Assembly (NCBI GenBank): GCA_016584305.1 | Contig: JACEEZ010009425.1 | Span: 118,499-182,498 of the forward strand | Direction of reading: 5' to 3' | Source of the DNA: Chionoecetes opilio | Taxonomy: Eukaryota > Arthropoda > Malacostraca > Decapoda > Majidae | DNA length: 64,000 nucleotides | Shown: positions 1 to 10,815 of the stretch, piece after piece | How positions within the stretch are numbered: the first letter of the stretch is position 1 | Layout of the letters: each line of letters opens with the position of its first letter | Made by a program: the position numbers and the translations under genes | Notes under the pieces: model-generated | Database searches by the model: none | Told to the model about the DNA's origin: nothing | What the model saw: the letters and a program-made list of their open reading frames with translations, nothing else

Positions 1-4
1 ACCT

Positions 5-94
5 CATAAAAATGTGCTTATATATATTTCTGACATACCTGATACGTATTCACGTATCAGGTATGTCAGAAATAAATATAAGCACATTTTTATG
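5..94. repeat. Near-perfect hairpin, 43-bp arms
   Basis: Positions 5-47 and 52-94 are reverse complements with one mismatch and a 4-base loop. The sequence is AT-rich and could be a small foldback element or a hairpin-forming relic. No coding is seen here. Confidence 0.9.
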
Positions 95-1054
95 GTTATT
101 AACATTTCATTATTGTAGATACAGCTAATTATAACTATGATCACGTTTTTCCCTCAACTTATTTTTTCACATTTAAAGTCTAATAAATCGGAATTGATTC
201 TACCAAAATGAATATTTCTTGTTGCATACTGATTGTGATGTAACTCTCTACAAATCTATTAGAGAGTTTTCACCTAGAAATGTTGTGTAATTGTTGACGA
301 ATATTTTATGAGTGCCATTTTCACAAAATGTTTTCCTTCATTATCATTATTTGTGCCCATACTTATTATTTACTTTACACACTTATCATCCTTCACAATT
401 ATTTATATAGATGTCTTGATTTTGAGGTTTATAGGAAAACGTTTTACTCCTTTAGAATTGTTAGCTATTACAATATTTTATAGAACTTTGAAAACGTTCA
501 AAATCTAATTTGTAGCTCGTAATTTTCATGCGATTACCTTGAAAGTGTACATGTACATGTACATGTACATGGCATTGCTATTTATATGCGCATCAAACAT
601 AAAAATGAATATAATCAAACAAGAAAAAAAAAAGTTATACAGAAAAAATCGAATACTTGCTGGCACAGTGGGAAGGCCCCCTTAAGATATGCCCTAATGA
701 AGACCCAATGTAGCAGTAACATAACGTCATCCTTTCTCTTTTTTTTTTATTTTAGTTTCCCTCCATTTGTTTAAATATATACGGAATATTGGCAGTTTAC
801 TTTTTTGTGTTAGTTATCTTTTGATCTTTTTCGCTTGTGTGTTTATTTGTATGGAATATTGAATACTTCCTGATTTTTGTACTAGATATTCAGATATTTT
901 TTTGTGAGTTCTCCAGTTCTGTCTTTTTTCCTCAATTTTCACACTCCATTTTATTTCCACCTCGTCTATTTTCCATTTTTGTCCCTTTTTTTTTTATTCT
1001 TCACTCTCAATTTTATTTCATCTCGTCCTTTCTATTCATCGGTACTCTTAGCAA
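95..1054. other. AT-rich sequence with no recognised gene
   Basis: Only short chance ORFs are visible, with AT-rich codons and no recognisable domain. A small tandem of the 6-mer TGTACA lies at about 547-571. I see nothing else I can support. Confidence 0.6.
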
Positions 1055-1591
1055 TACGTTTTTCCATCCATTGTATAATCTTCCCTTATTGTTACTTAAC
1101 TCAATATAACTATATATACCTACTTTTACCTATCTACTAATTTACCTACTTATATTACCTACTTTACTTTACTACTACTTACCTATTTTACCTATATTAC
1201 CTACCTTTTCACTTCATTTATTATTCTTAGTTCGCATCCCTCCAGGCTTCCTACACTGATTCCCGGCTTTTGGGTAGCGGCCGCGGCATCGTGTGGGCTA
1301 TGTGGCATTTTTTCACTCCCTCTGTGTGCCCGTGTAATTACAACTTGGTACTCTTTTTACACGCGAAACCATTTTCATGCGTGCCTTGCAATGGTGTTTT
1401 GTGGTGTGAATGTTCTTACGTGTTTTGTTTTGTTCTGTTGGCATTCCTTCTTCTGTCCTCTTCCTCTTCTTCCTCTTTTATCAGTTATGTTATTATCATT
1501 ATTGTTATTATGACTATTATCATTACTATTAGTTTCCTTCATCAACATTATTATCAATATTGTTATAATTTTTATTATTTTCATTTAAATC

Positions 1592-1740
1592 GCTACTACT
1601 ACAATTACTACTACTGCCACAACAACAACAACGACAACTACTACTACTACTACTTCTACTACTACTACTACTACTATTACTACTACTATTGTTATTTTTA
1701 TCATAACTATCACTATCATCATCATCATCATCATTATTTT
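1592..1740. repeat. Compound trinucleotide microsatellite (TAC)n/(ACA)n/(ATC)n
   Basis: Interrupted runs of TAC, ACA and ATC triplets. Apparent ORFs here are low-complexity Tyr/His runs and not genes. Confidence 0.95.
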
Positions 1741-1875
1741 CATGTCAAAAACATAGGATGCGCTTCTGGTATTGACATTTCCATCTCTTAATCAAAATCT
1801 CATCATAAAAGTATCGCCCCATTTCGTATGCTTTCTGATGTTCTCGCCACTGCCAATTATTCTTCAGCCGCTGTC

Positions 1876-2104
1876 CTGTACCACCACCACCACCAGCACT
1901 ACCCTCCACCACCACTACCATCCACCACCATCACTACCCTCCCAGTACCCTCCACCACCAGCACTACCCTACACCACCACTACCCTCCACCACCACCACT
2001 ACCTTCCCAGTACCCTCCACCACCACCACTACCCTCCACCACCACTACCCTCCACCACCACCAACCACTACCTTCCCAGCACCCCTCACCACCACCACTA
2101 TAAA
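1876..2104. repeat. CCACCACCACTACCCT-type minisatellite
   Basis: About 230 bp of imperfect 15-24 bp units built of CCACCA and CTACCCTC. Apparent Pro/Thr/His-rich ORFs in several frames are by-products. Confidence 0.9.
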
Positions 2105-2324
2105 AGAAATACCCTCGGCTAACCTTTCATTTCGTACTTTTTCCACAAACGTATAATCTTCTCTTAATGCTACGTAATTCAATATCTTTAGTTACCTTTT
2201 CCTACCCCCTACCTTTACCTACCTATATTACCTACCTTTGATCTCGTACTTTTTTCACCCCACTTATGTATGATCTTCCTCTACTGTCACGTAATTTAAT
2301 ATAACTATATTTAACTTTACGTTG

Positions 2325-2560
2325 GAGCCTATAGCCCCGGTAGGCTATTCTTTTTTCCTGGAGGGCTCCGGTGATTGGCCCTGCACATTTTGGAAGGCTG
2401 TTATGGCTGGCCCTCGCCCGAAGTGGCGCAGGCTGGATTTCTATAGTGACACCTGTGATGGTTTTCTGTGATGGTTTGACCTGAGGCACATGATGCCCTC
2501 TGGTGCCCCCCGCTGCACTTGTAGTCACAGTCGAAAGATGAGGTTGATGTAGCATGTGGA
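2325..2560. repeat. Dispersed repeat, copy 1 (related to 41283-41470)
   Basis: Contains GTGGCGCAGGCTGGATTT, then GTGACACCTGTGAT, CTGAGGCACATGATGC and GCACTTGTAGTCACAG. The same order of diverged blocks occurs at 41283-41470. A shared GGCCACTCGACG also appears at 2568-2579 and at about 50751, linking this element to the tRNA-like segment that follows. Confidence 0.65.
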
Positions 2561-2770
2561 TATTTTCGGCCACTCGACGATGGAAAAAACAGTTGTTCCT
2601 GGCGGGACTTGAGCTCGGGACCTTGTGCTCACAACTATCCACCGCGTTAAAGATGGTCGCAAGAGTTAATTGGTCCCCGGCAAAATTGGTACTCGGGACA
2701 TCGAGCTCACCATTCCAAAACGATAATCACTCGGCCACTGCCTCCCCATTTACGTACCTACTACCTTTAC
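2561..2770 (-). mobile_element. tRNA-like SINE-type segment (possibly two heads)
   Basis: Read on the minus strand, about 2760-2680 contains TGGCCGAGTGATTATCG, a good A-box-like sequence, followed by a B-box-like GAGCTCGATGTCCC. A second pair, ending in GAGCTCAAGTCCC, lies at about 2650-2595. This suggests one or two tRNA-derived SINE heads. No cloverleaf is complete enough to call a tRNA gene. Confidence 0.45.
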
Positions 2771-3078
2771 GTATATTACTTACTTTACTTTACTACTACT
2801 ACTACTTACTCTACTAATATTACCTACTTATGACCGTACTTTTTGCACCCCACATATAACCTTCCCATACTGTTACGTAGTTCAATATACCTATTAAAGA
2901 CTATTGGTATACAGTAGTCTTTGAACCTATCTATAAAACGACCTATATAAACTTTAAGATATGACAATACAGTAGTTCTACTTTAGTCCTTACTTTCCCT
3001 TCTATCTTTCCACTCTTTCGTCTCACAGCATCTAACATCCCTAACCCTAATATATCCTACAGTCTTAATAGCTTCCTT

Positions 3079-3080
<2 letters not shown>

Positions 3081-3111
<31 letters not shown>

Positions 3112-4515
3112 TCACAAAGAACTGGCCAAGGGTACAACAAAAATGGGTAACACAAAGCCCGCTTAGTTCCCAGTCCCTATAAAGAAGACAGTAAGAGAAT
3201 AAAATAAAAAAGAGGGGTGAGCCAATTTAGTTCGGGAGGTGTCTTGTTACTCTTCTTTTGAAAAGATTTAAGTAAGAGGAAAGTGAAAAAATAGAAACAG
3301 GAAGAGAGTTCCAGAGTTTACCAGTGAAAGGGATGAAAGAGTAAAGATACTGATTAACTCTTGCATTAGGAAGATGGACAGAATAGAGATGAGAATGAGT
3401 AGAAAGTCTTGTGCAGCGAGGCCGCGGGAGGAGGGGAGGCATGCACTTAGCAAGTTCAGAATAGCAGTGAGTATGAAAATAACGGTATAAGAGAGCAAGA
3501 GAAGCAACATTGCTGTGGTGTTTAAAGATTGAAGACAGTCAGTCAGAGGAGAGGAGTTGATGAGACGAAAAGCTTTTGACTCAACCCTGTTTAGGAGAGC
3601 TGTATTAGTGGATCCTCCCCAAACATGTGAGACATACTCCATACATGGGCAGATAAGGCCCCTGTAGAGAGAAAGCAATTGGGAGGGAGAAAAAAAAGGA
3701 GGCAGACGCAACAGGACCCCTAACTTCTTAGAAGCTGTTTTAGCAAGAGATGTGATGTGAGATTTCTAGATCAGATTTTTAGTAAAGGATAGTACTAGAA
3801 TGTTCATTGTAGAAGGAGACAGTTGAGTGTCATTGAAGAAGAGGAGATAGTTATCTGGTAGGTTTTTTCGAGTAGATAGGTGAAGAAATAGTTTTTTTGA
3901 GGCATTGAACAAAACAAGGTTTGCTTTGCCCCAATCAGAAATTCTAGAAAGATCAGAAGTTAGGCGCTCGGTGGCATCTCTCCGTGAATCACTTAGTTCC
4001 TGTTGAGTTGGACGTCTAATAAACGACGTTGAGAAATTCAGGGTAGAATCATCAGCGTAGGAGTTGATAGGGCTTTAAGTTAGATTTAGAAGATCATTTA
4101 TGAATAATAGAAAGCGAGTGGGTGATAGGACAGAACCCTGGGGAGCACCACTATTGTTAGATTTAGGAGAAGAACAATGTCCGTCTACAGTAGCTGCAAT
4201 AGAACAGTTTGAAAGGAAACTTAAGATGAAGATACAGAGAGAAGGATAGAAACCGAATGAGGGTAGTTTGGAAATTAAAGATTTGTGCCAGACTCTATCA
4301 AAAGCTTTTGATATGTCAAGGGCAACAGCAAAAGTTTCACCGAAACCCCTAAAGGAGGATGATCAAGATTCAGTTAGGAAAGTTAGAAGATCGCCAGTAG
4401 ATCGCCCTTTACGGAAACAGTACTGACGATCAGATAGAAGATTGTGAGCAGATAGATGTTTAAGAATCTTCTTATTAGTATAAAAATTCAAAAAAATTTA
4501 GAAAGGCAAAAGGGA
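3081..4515 (-). mobile_element. 5'-truncated non-LTR retrotransposon (LINE), family A
   Basis: The minus-strand element ends in a 28-base poly-T (poly-A on its own strand) at 3081-3108, preceded on its strand by a 3' UTR containing the CTTGGCCAGT motif. The same 3' end recurs at 13011-13535, 18515-18585 and 19656-19735. The 5' side runs into the assembly gap at 4516, so full length is unknown. Confidence 0.85.
3225..4510 (-). pseudogene. LINE reverse transcriptase remnant, frameshifted
   Basis: Minus-strand translation in pieces gives RT landmarks in the right order. A motif-A-like ALDISKAFDRVW lies near 4315, a GAPQGSVLSPT block near 4130, catalytic SYADDS at about 4046-4063, then the thumb-like LSLYRGLICPCMEYVSHVWG near 3640, and finally the C-terminal GKLWNSLPVS...FKRRVTRHLPN ending near 3227. 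Several in-frame stops and shifts separate these blocks, so it is not translatable as one protein. The C-terminal style resembles jockey/CR1-type arthropod LINEs, but I cannot place the clade firmly. The enzyme class carries out target-primed reverse transcription of element RNA. Confidence 0.85.
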
Positions 4516-5008
4516 NNNNNNNNNNNNNNNNNNNNNNNNNNNNNNNNNNNNNNNNNNNNNNNNNNNNNNNNNNNNNNNNNNNNNNNNNNNNNNNNNNNNN
4601 NNNNNNNNNNNNNNNNNNNNNNNNNNNNNNNNNNNNNNNNNNNNNNNNNNNNNNNNNNNNNNNNNNNNNNNNNNNNNNNNNNNNNNNNNNNNNNNNNNNN
4701 NNNNNNNNNNNNNNNNNNNNNNNNNNNNNNNNNNNNNNNNNNNNNNNNNNNNNNNNNNNNNNNNNNNNNNNNNNNNNNNNNNNNNNNNNNNNNNNNNNNN
4801 NNNNNNNNNNNNNNNNNNNNNNNNNNNNNNNNNNNNNNNNNNNNNNNNNNNNNNNNNNNNNNNNNNNNNNNNNNNNNNNNNNNNNNNNNNNNNNNNNNNN
4901 NNNNNNNNNNNNNNNNNNNNNNNNNNNNNNNNNNNNNNNNNNNNNNNNNNNNNNNNNNNNNNNNNNNNNNNNNNNNNNNNNNNNNNNNNNNNNNNNNNNN
5001 NNNNNNNN
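4516..5008. other. Assembly gap (493 N)
   Basis: A run of N of unknown true length. It truncates the LINE on its left and abuts a CT-rich tract on its right, as expected for a low-complexity assembly break. Confidence 1.
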
Positions 5009-5215
5009 TCTCTCTCTCTCCTCACTCGTCCAACAACAAAAAAAAAAAAAACAAAATCTCTCTCAAAACATCCAAGATTCCTCATTTCTCATCGAATCTC
5101 TTCCCTCATCGTCGTCTCTACATCTCTCGGTCTCATCTCGGCAGTCATCATCTTCTGTCGCGCGGGTCTTCTCTCCGCTCTCTCACTCTCTCTCGTCTCT
5201 TCTCTCTCTCTCTCA
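5009..5215. repeat. Interrupted (CT)n / pyrimidine tract
   Basis: CT-rich low complexity immediately after the gap, with an internal A-run at 5038-5051. Confidence 0.85.
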
Positions 5216-5659
5216 GAGATTGGGAAGCCCATTCGGTAAAAAACCTGGTAAAATTTATGTTTCAGGGGTTTTGTTTCCTACAGTATGCAGTATGCAACAC
5301 CGCGCTGCACACTATAGGAATGATATGTCCACGTATGCTTAGCTCACCCAATCACGTCTCAGAATCATGACTAGATCGAATTATCTATGCTATCGTAGTG
5401 CCTTCTGGGAATATACTTGCATTGGTAGCTGTGATGGCATGTAAATAAGTATAATGAGGAGGTGATGAGTGATGAGGGAGCCAGCAATGGTCCTTGGGGA
5501 ACCCCGCTTATGACGCAGCCAGAGTTGTTAGGTTTCTCCCCTGGACTCTTGTATACCCGGCCGGTCTCACCACAGTCCCACACCCGCAGTCCAGTTCTGT
5601 AGCCTGCTTTTCATTCCAGGTGCTTTTATCTTACTTAGTTTAAAGACTTCTGGTGATGT

Positions 5660-5840
5660 AAATTGGCTGGGTTTTTTTTTTTTTTTTTCGTTGCCTTGAC
5701 TGGTTTTTTTCTCTTTTTCGCTTTTTATTTCGGGTTTTTTCTCTTTTTTTCGCTACTTTCTTTGACTTTTTTTTTCGCTTCTTATGACTTTTTTTTCTTC
5801 CTTTCTTTGGCTGTTTTTTCTCTTTTTCGCTCCTTCCTCC
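5660..5840. repeat. T-rich tract with TTTTTTCTCTTTTTCGC units
   Basis: An irregular repeat of T-runs, CTCTTTTTCGC and GACTTTTTT. In reverse complement it resembles the 36-bp tandem at 23238-23393, which contains GCGAAG, A-runs and GAGAAAAGAC. It may be a decayed copy of the same LINE-tail-associated repeat. Confidence 0.6.
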
Positions 5841-5890
5841 TTCCTCATCTTGTTCTATGTCATCCTTTTCTTCTACATGTAGTTTGCTAG

Positions 5891-5892
5891 TG

Positions 5893-5936
<44 letters not shown>

Positions 5937-6201
5937 TCAGCAGATACTCTCGTTATAGATGAACAAGTTTCCTGGTATCTGTTCTTTCTATGTAATCTTT
6001 TGCAGTCCTCCTCCTCCTCCTCCTCCTCCTCCCTCCTCCTCCTCCTCCTCCTCCCCTCCCCCTCCCTCCTCCTCCTCCTCCTCCTCCTCCTCCTCCTCCT
6101 CCTCCTTTCTCTTTCTATTAACACATTATCCCTAACACACACAACATATACCACACACAACACACACCACACACACAGTCTTCGCACACACACACACACC
6201 A

Positions 6202-6236
<35 letters not shown>

Positions 6237-6318
6237 TACACACAGACACACTTACACACCCCACACACAACACCCACGTACACACACACACGTACACACA
6301 CACACACACGTACACACG
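5891..6318. repeat. Microsatellite cluster: (GTA)n, (TCC)n, (CA)n
   Basis: (GTA)n at 5891-5936, interrupted (TCC)n at 6004-6107 and degenerate (CA)n at 6134-6318, directly upstream of a SINE. Confidence 0.95.
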
Positions 6319-6320
6319 TA

Positions 6321-6545
6321 GGGGAACTCCGCAGTGTAAGGGTTAGCACGTTCGGCTCACAACCGAGAAGTCCCAGGTTCGATCCCCGGGCGGAGCGAAG
6401 ACAGACGGGCGGTCTTCTTAAAACCCGAGCCTCTGTCCACCCAGCCATTGAAATGGGTAATCGGTTGTCAGCGGGGGTTGTGACCCGCCTCCCGGGTTGG
6501 TGGCTTCGCCAACACTAAGCACTAAGGATAAGATAAGATAAGATT
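6321..6545 (+). mobile_element. tRNA-Val-derived SINE
   Basis: Positions 6325-6397 fold like a tRNA. The acceptor strands ACTCCG/CGGAGC pair. The A-box region GTGTAAGGGTTAGCACG is followed by an anticodon arm TTCGG-CTCACAA-CCGAG whose loop reads CAC (Val-type). The B box is GGTTCGATCCCC. A roughly 140-bp body follows with no tRNA similarity, and the element ends in a GATAA-type tail (about 6526-6543). The overall tRNA-Val resemblance is strong, but the long body and simple-repeat tail mark a SINE and not a functional tRNA gene. Confidence 0.85.
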
Positions 6546-6554
6546 TTCATCTAT

Positions 6555-6735
6555 TCGACACTTTGCAAGTACCAACTACAAGGTATTGACTATACAAAGC
6601 GCCGCACGTCAACACGAACTAGGTGGACTCGAACCGCTGACCACGAATGCCAGGTACGCTGCACATTGCTAGCTCACGTCTCTACCAACCTTGCCACCCT
6701 GACGGGCTAAGCACTAAGGAAGAATGATAAAATAA
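6555..6735 (-). mobile_element. Second tRNA-like SINE, opposite strand
   Basis: On the minus strand, 6703-6621 holds an A-box-like GGTTGGTAGAGACGTGAGC and a B box GGTTCGAGTCC at about 6635-6625. The plus-strand end GGGCTAAGCACTAAGGA (6704-6720) repeats the CACTAAGCACTAAGGA found at the tail of the neighbouring SINE. The two may be arms of one composite or an inverted pair. Confidence 0.6.
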
Positions 6736-6925
6736 AATGTTGATATGTAGACGGGGCCATACGAGCGTTGCTCAGGCCCTGTAAAATACAACTAGATGAA
6801 TACAACTAGATGAATACACACACACACACAACATTACCACCTGTTTTCCTAGACGAGTTTATTTTTATTTATTTATTTATTTTTTATTTATCATGGAACA
6901 CAAACTAGCGCGACCACCTCTCAAG

Positions 6926-7101
6926 CACACGTGTACCCCCCAACCCCCAACTCTCCCCCCTCCCTCATCAACCCCATAACTTTTTCACCAAGCTTTTTCG
7001 TGTAACCAAGGGCAGGGTCAGTTGGGTTGGCAGAGATTTGTGAGGGAGAGAAAAAAGATAGGGGGTTGATGAGGGAGGGGGAGAAGGGGGGTACACGTGT
7101 G
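6926..7101. repeat. Inverted repeat with flanking direct repeat
   Basis: 6926-6975 (CACACGTGTACCCCCC to CATCAACCCC) is the imperfect reverse complement of 7062-7101. A direct repeat AAGGGCAGGGTCAGTTGGG occurs at about 7009 and 7139. Confidence 0.8.
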
Positions 7102-7167
7102 GGAAAAGAAGGAGGGGGTGAGAGGTGGGGGCTTAGGTAAGGGCAGGGTCAGTTGGGGTGCTAGGGT

Positions 7168-7303
7168 TACACGACCTTTCGAGCGAATGACTTTTTGAGC
7201 GAAAGACGATTCGAGCGAACGAATTTTCGAGCGAAAGACTATTCGAGCGAATGACTTCGAGCGAATGACTTCGAGCGGAGGACCATTCGAGCGAATGGCT
7301 ATT
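7168..7303. repeat. ~15-bp minisatellite (TTCGAGCGAATGAC)
   Basis: About eight imperfect copies of a GAGCGAA-centred unit (TTCGAGCGAATGACT / TTTGAGCGAAAGAC). Confidence 0.9.
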
Positions 7304-8216
7304 CTTATACAGGTCGCATCATTATGTGTCTCTTGGGGCATATATTCTACTGCAGGCACGGAGTAGTTGATATATCTTTGTTTTTTAACGTTGTCACAGC
7401 TTATCAAGCCTTGCCTGGACTTGCTTGTATACTTTTCGTGTTGATCTGGATAGCTTGTTCTGGGCAACAAGCTGGGTCTGCAGAGTGACTACCTTGGCCT
7501 CCCTGTGCAGCCCCCTGTGTTTTTTTCTGAATATTTATATGTGCACGTACGTGTACTATATCAGATATATCAACATACTCTTGATCATGAGCATTGGAAT
7601 AAATGTCCTTTGTAAAACGTTACATCAATTCCTCTGTGGGTTAAACTCATAGCAACAGTAAGTGTTATTTCTATGCATGAATACACGGACATGTACTAAT
7701 GCATTTTCTAAACTCTTGTATTACAAGTCACTCACGCAAGCTATTTTATATCCTCCTGATCACGGCAGCTGTAGTAGCGAGTAAACTGTGCCTGACAGTC
7801 TCTCTGAGTCTCTCTCCTTTAGACTTAGAAGTTAGAGAGAGGCTGAATAGGGGTGGGCCCTTGAAGGTGTGGCATGACCCAGGTCAATATTATTAATCCT
7901 CCCTAGGGATGTCAGTAGGATGTTGACCTCCGTGAGAAGGTCAAAACGGCTGAGGTCCTATCAGGTCAAAGTCCAGTCGTGATAATCCTTCTTGACGATA
8001 ATTGTTGTGATAATCCTCCTTGAGGATTATCATGAACGGGTGCAAATGTGTCATGTGCTTTCGAAGACAATCAACCCAAAACTCCTCAACAAAGTAAAAA
8101 CAGGCCAAAAACCGCCAACCCGCGATCATCGTTTTTCCCCCAACCTTTCCTAAGAAAAGGTTGGGGGGAAATTTCAATTGGGCTGGTAAACCGCGCCCTG
8201 GCAACCCTGCCCTTGG
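7304..8216. other. No gene recognised; short hairpin at 8133-8171
   Basis: Unremarkable AT-rich sequence. Near 8133-8171, a TTTTCCCCCAACCTTTC arm pairs with AAAAGGTTGGGGGGAAA across a 6-base loop. No coding with a recognisable domain is present. Confidence 0.6.
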
Positions 8217-8345
8217 TGCCGTCAGGACATTCCATTTAGAGGGTAGTGAGGTCACGTCAGGTAATGCACACACACACACACACACACACGCAGAGGGTAC
8301 CTGACCTGACCTCACTACTTCTCTACCTGGAATGTCCTGACGGCA
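8217..8345. repeat. Palindromic element with 47-bp arms around (CA)n
   Basis: The left arm 8217-8263 (GCCGTCAGGACATTCCA to CGTCAGGTA) is the reverse complement of 8298-8345 with few mismatches. A CA microsatellite sits at the centre. A solo copy of the right arm is at about 8815-8866. Confidence 0.9.
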
Positions 8346-8387
8346 CCCCACCCACCTTCCTCTGTCCCGTCCACACTAGGCAACTTT

Positions 8388-8410
8388 GTTTGGAAACATT
8401 GTTTCCAAAC
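8388..8410. repeat. Perfect 10-bp-arm palindrome
   Basis: GTTTGGAAAC-ATT-GTTTCCAAAC, a perfect small inverted repeat. Confidence 0.9.
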
Positions 8411-8480
8411 TGTTAGCAAATATTTCAATTGGACGTTAAGGTTTATTTATATCATCCAGAATGGGAAACGTCAAGAAACA

Positions 8481-8539
<59 letters not shown>

Positions 8540-8642
8540 AGGTGTGTGTGTGTAAGTGTAGGTGTGTGTGTGTTGCGTGTGCGTATGCGCGCGCAGGTGT
8601 GTGTGTGTGTTGTGTGCGCTTGCGTGTGTGTGTGCGTGCATA
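8481..8642. repeat. (GT)n microsatellite with variant units
   Basis: A long GT run followed by GTGTAGGTGT and GCGTGTGC variants. Confidence 0.97.
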
Positions 8643-8680
8643 GGAAGCTACACGAGGCCGTGAGACCTACACGTGGTACT
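8643..8680. repeat. Conserved repeat motif, copy 1
   Basis: The block GGAAGCTACACGAGGCCGTG with the following AGACCTACAC recurs in inverse orientation at 18176-18214 with almost no change, although the flanks differ. It is part of an unidentified dispersed repeat. Confidence 0.75.
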
Positions 8681-9617
8681 TCCCTTAATATTACTGGTTA
8701 TATGATTATAAATAATAGCAATGAAATAGTAGCTATGGCAGTCATTTAAAGAGATAGTAATTAGAGCATCAATAATAATGAAAACAATAAAAGTAAAATT
8801 TAATAACACGCTGGGAACCTGACCTGACCTCACTCCCCTCGACCTGGAATGTCCTGCCGGTAGTATTTATAGAAACAGGATTCCAGCTATTAACGCCTTT
8901 GTGTGTGTGTGTGTTTTGTGACGTTTAGTTAAAAGAAAAAGTTAGTGCCAATTATAATTCTATTATAACGTATATATCTACCGTTTATTTCATCCTAAGA
9001 AATGGTTAGTTAGGTTAATGAGACTAACCTAGGTTATAGTCCGGTGGCAGAGCAGCCTATTTCCAGTGAACCTTGCAATGTTTGCAACAATCGTTTTTGG
9101 GCTTATTTTGATAGGTATTAGTGTTTAGATAAACTTTAGGGTGGGTGCCACTTGTCCACTGGCTTGGCTTTTTCCGCATCCAAGATGGCCGCCAGAAGAT
9201 GACCGCCATATCTAATCAACATATAAATTAGGCTGTAACTCCTGTTCTAAGTACAAGTAAAAAGATGAAATTGAGTCTACATATAGGTTTTATAGAGGAA
9301 AAAAACCAAAAGGAAGTGAATTACAGATGTTATTGGATCGTTGGAGCGGCCTCTTGGATGGCATAGAATCAATATGGCCGAAACAATACATGTAAATAAT
9401 GCCTTCTGGTGCGCCAGCCGATCTCGATCTGGAACAAGTCCTCTCCACAGAGCTAACTGTATATCCGCCCTCGATGTTTCAAGCTGATGGCCAGATGCGA
9501 GTGGCAATCATGACAATCATGATAGAGAAGGAGAATAAAGAGGAAAATGTAGGAAAAAGAATGCAGGCTATTTATTTTGAAATCTGAGAAGAAAGTCATG
9601 TTAATGGATTTCATTTA

Positions 9618-9618
9618 C

Positions 9619-9709
<91 letters not shown>

Positions 9710-10420
9710 TGTCATTGAGGGTTTTTTTTGTCATGAGTATTTTTTTTTGTCATTTGTATTTTTTTGGTCGTGTATTTTTTTTGTCGTGTATTATTTTGGT
9801 GATGAGTATTTTTTTTGTCATGAGTATTTTTTTTTTTATTGTGTATTTTTTTTGTCATGAGTGTTTTTTTTGTCACGTGTATTTTTTTTGTCATGAGTAT
9901 TTTTTGTCATGAATTTTTTTTGTCATGAGTATTTTTTTTGTCATGAACATTTTTTTTGTCATGAGTATTTTTTTGGTCGAATTTTTTTTTTCATGAGTAT
10001 TTCTTTTCCACACGTTAACTCACTATGATGGAAGAGTTCGTTTGTTTGTGTGTTTCTCTGTCTGTCTTTGTTTGTTTGTGTGTTTGTGTGTGTGTCTTTG
10101 TTTTTGTGTTTGTTTGTGTGTTTGTGTGTGTCTTTGTTTTTTTTGTTTGTTTGTTTGTGTGTGTCTTTGTTTGTGTGTTTGTTTGTGTTTTGTGTGTGTG
10201 TTTGTTTGTGTGTTTGTTTGTGTGTTTGTGTGTGTGTTTGTTTGTGTGTGTGTTTGTGTGTGTGTTTGTGTGTGTGTTTGTCTTTGTGTGTTTGTGTGTG
10301 TCTTTGTTTGTGTGTTTGTTTGTGGGTTTGTGTGTGTGTTTGTCTTTGTTTGTTTGTGTGTGTCTTTGTTTGTGTGTGTGTTTGTTTGTGTGTTTGTTTG
10401 TTTGAGTGTGTTTGTTTATG
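9618..10420. repeat. (ATT)n, then TTTTTGTCATGAGTA minisatellite, then (TGTTTG)n
   Basis: (ATT)n at 9618-9709. A T-run minisatellite with GTCATGAGTATT units (about 18-20 bp) covers 9710-10005. A (TGTTTG)/(TGTG) compound tract covers 10040-10420. Long Cys/Val/Phe or Thr/His/Lys ORFs here are repeat artefacts on both strands. Confidence 0.95.
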
Positions 10421-10510
10421 TAGTTAGTTGTCTCTTCATATGATGCAAAAGAATAGAGTATATAAATTTGCTTTAATAATTGAACGCATAAACAATCAAC
10501 AGTGAACATT

Positions 10511-10527
10511 TGGTGTGTGGTGTGTGT

Positions 10528-10572
<45 letters not shown>

Positions 10573-10688
10573 GGTGTGCGTGTGTGTGCGTGTTGTGTGT
10601 GTGTGTGCGTGTGTGTGTTGTGTTTATGTAGTGTGCGTATATTGTGTTAATTGTTTGTAGGCTTTTACTGGTCATTCCCATCAGATAC

Positions 10689-10732
<44 letters not shown>

Positions 10733-10757
10733 AGAGAGAGGAGGAGAGAGGAGAGAG

Positions 10758-10815
<58 letters not shown>

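Larger units (their letters stand above)
1055..2900 (+). repeat. Four dispersed copies of a ~60-bp unit with TACCTACTT-rich flanks
   Basis: A unit beginning CGTACTTTTT or CGTTTTTCC, running through a TATAATCTTCC-like core and ending near GTAATTCAATAT, occurs at about 1055-1120, 2133-2195, 2245-2314 and 2835-2896. Each is adjacent to tracts rich in TTACCTAC (about 1115-1215, 2195-2240, 2745-2830). Different sequences separate the copies, so this looks like a fragmented tandem family invaded by other repeats. Confidence 0.6.

Noticed and set aside
1270..1791. 173-residue ORF rich in Tyr/Asn/His
   Set aside because: Its second half is a translated TAC/ATC microsatellite and the first half has no recognisable domain.
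5371..5583. Minus-strand ORF with ISGVPQGPLLAP, recalling RT motif B
   Set aside because: Only this short string fits. No neighbouring RT motifs A or C and no LINE end nearby, so chance similarity or a very small relic cannot be separated.
6325..6397. Functional tRNA-Val gene
   Set aside because: The cloverleaf is imperfect and the sequence continues into a body and simple-repeat tail, as in a SINE.
5873..6518. ORFs of Ser/Leu, Arg/Glu, His/Thr runs on both strands
   Set aside because: Direct translations of (TCC)n and (CA)n tracts.
10025..10509. Long Cys/Val/Phe or Thr/His/Lys ORFs
   Set aside because: Translated (TGTTTG)n minisatellite in several frames and both strands.
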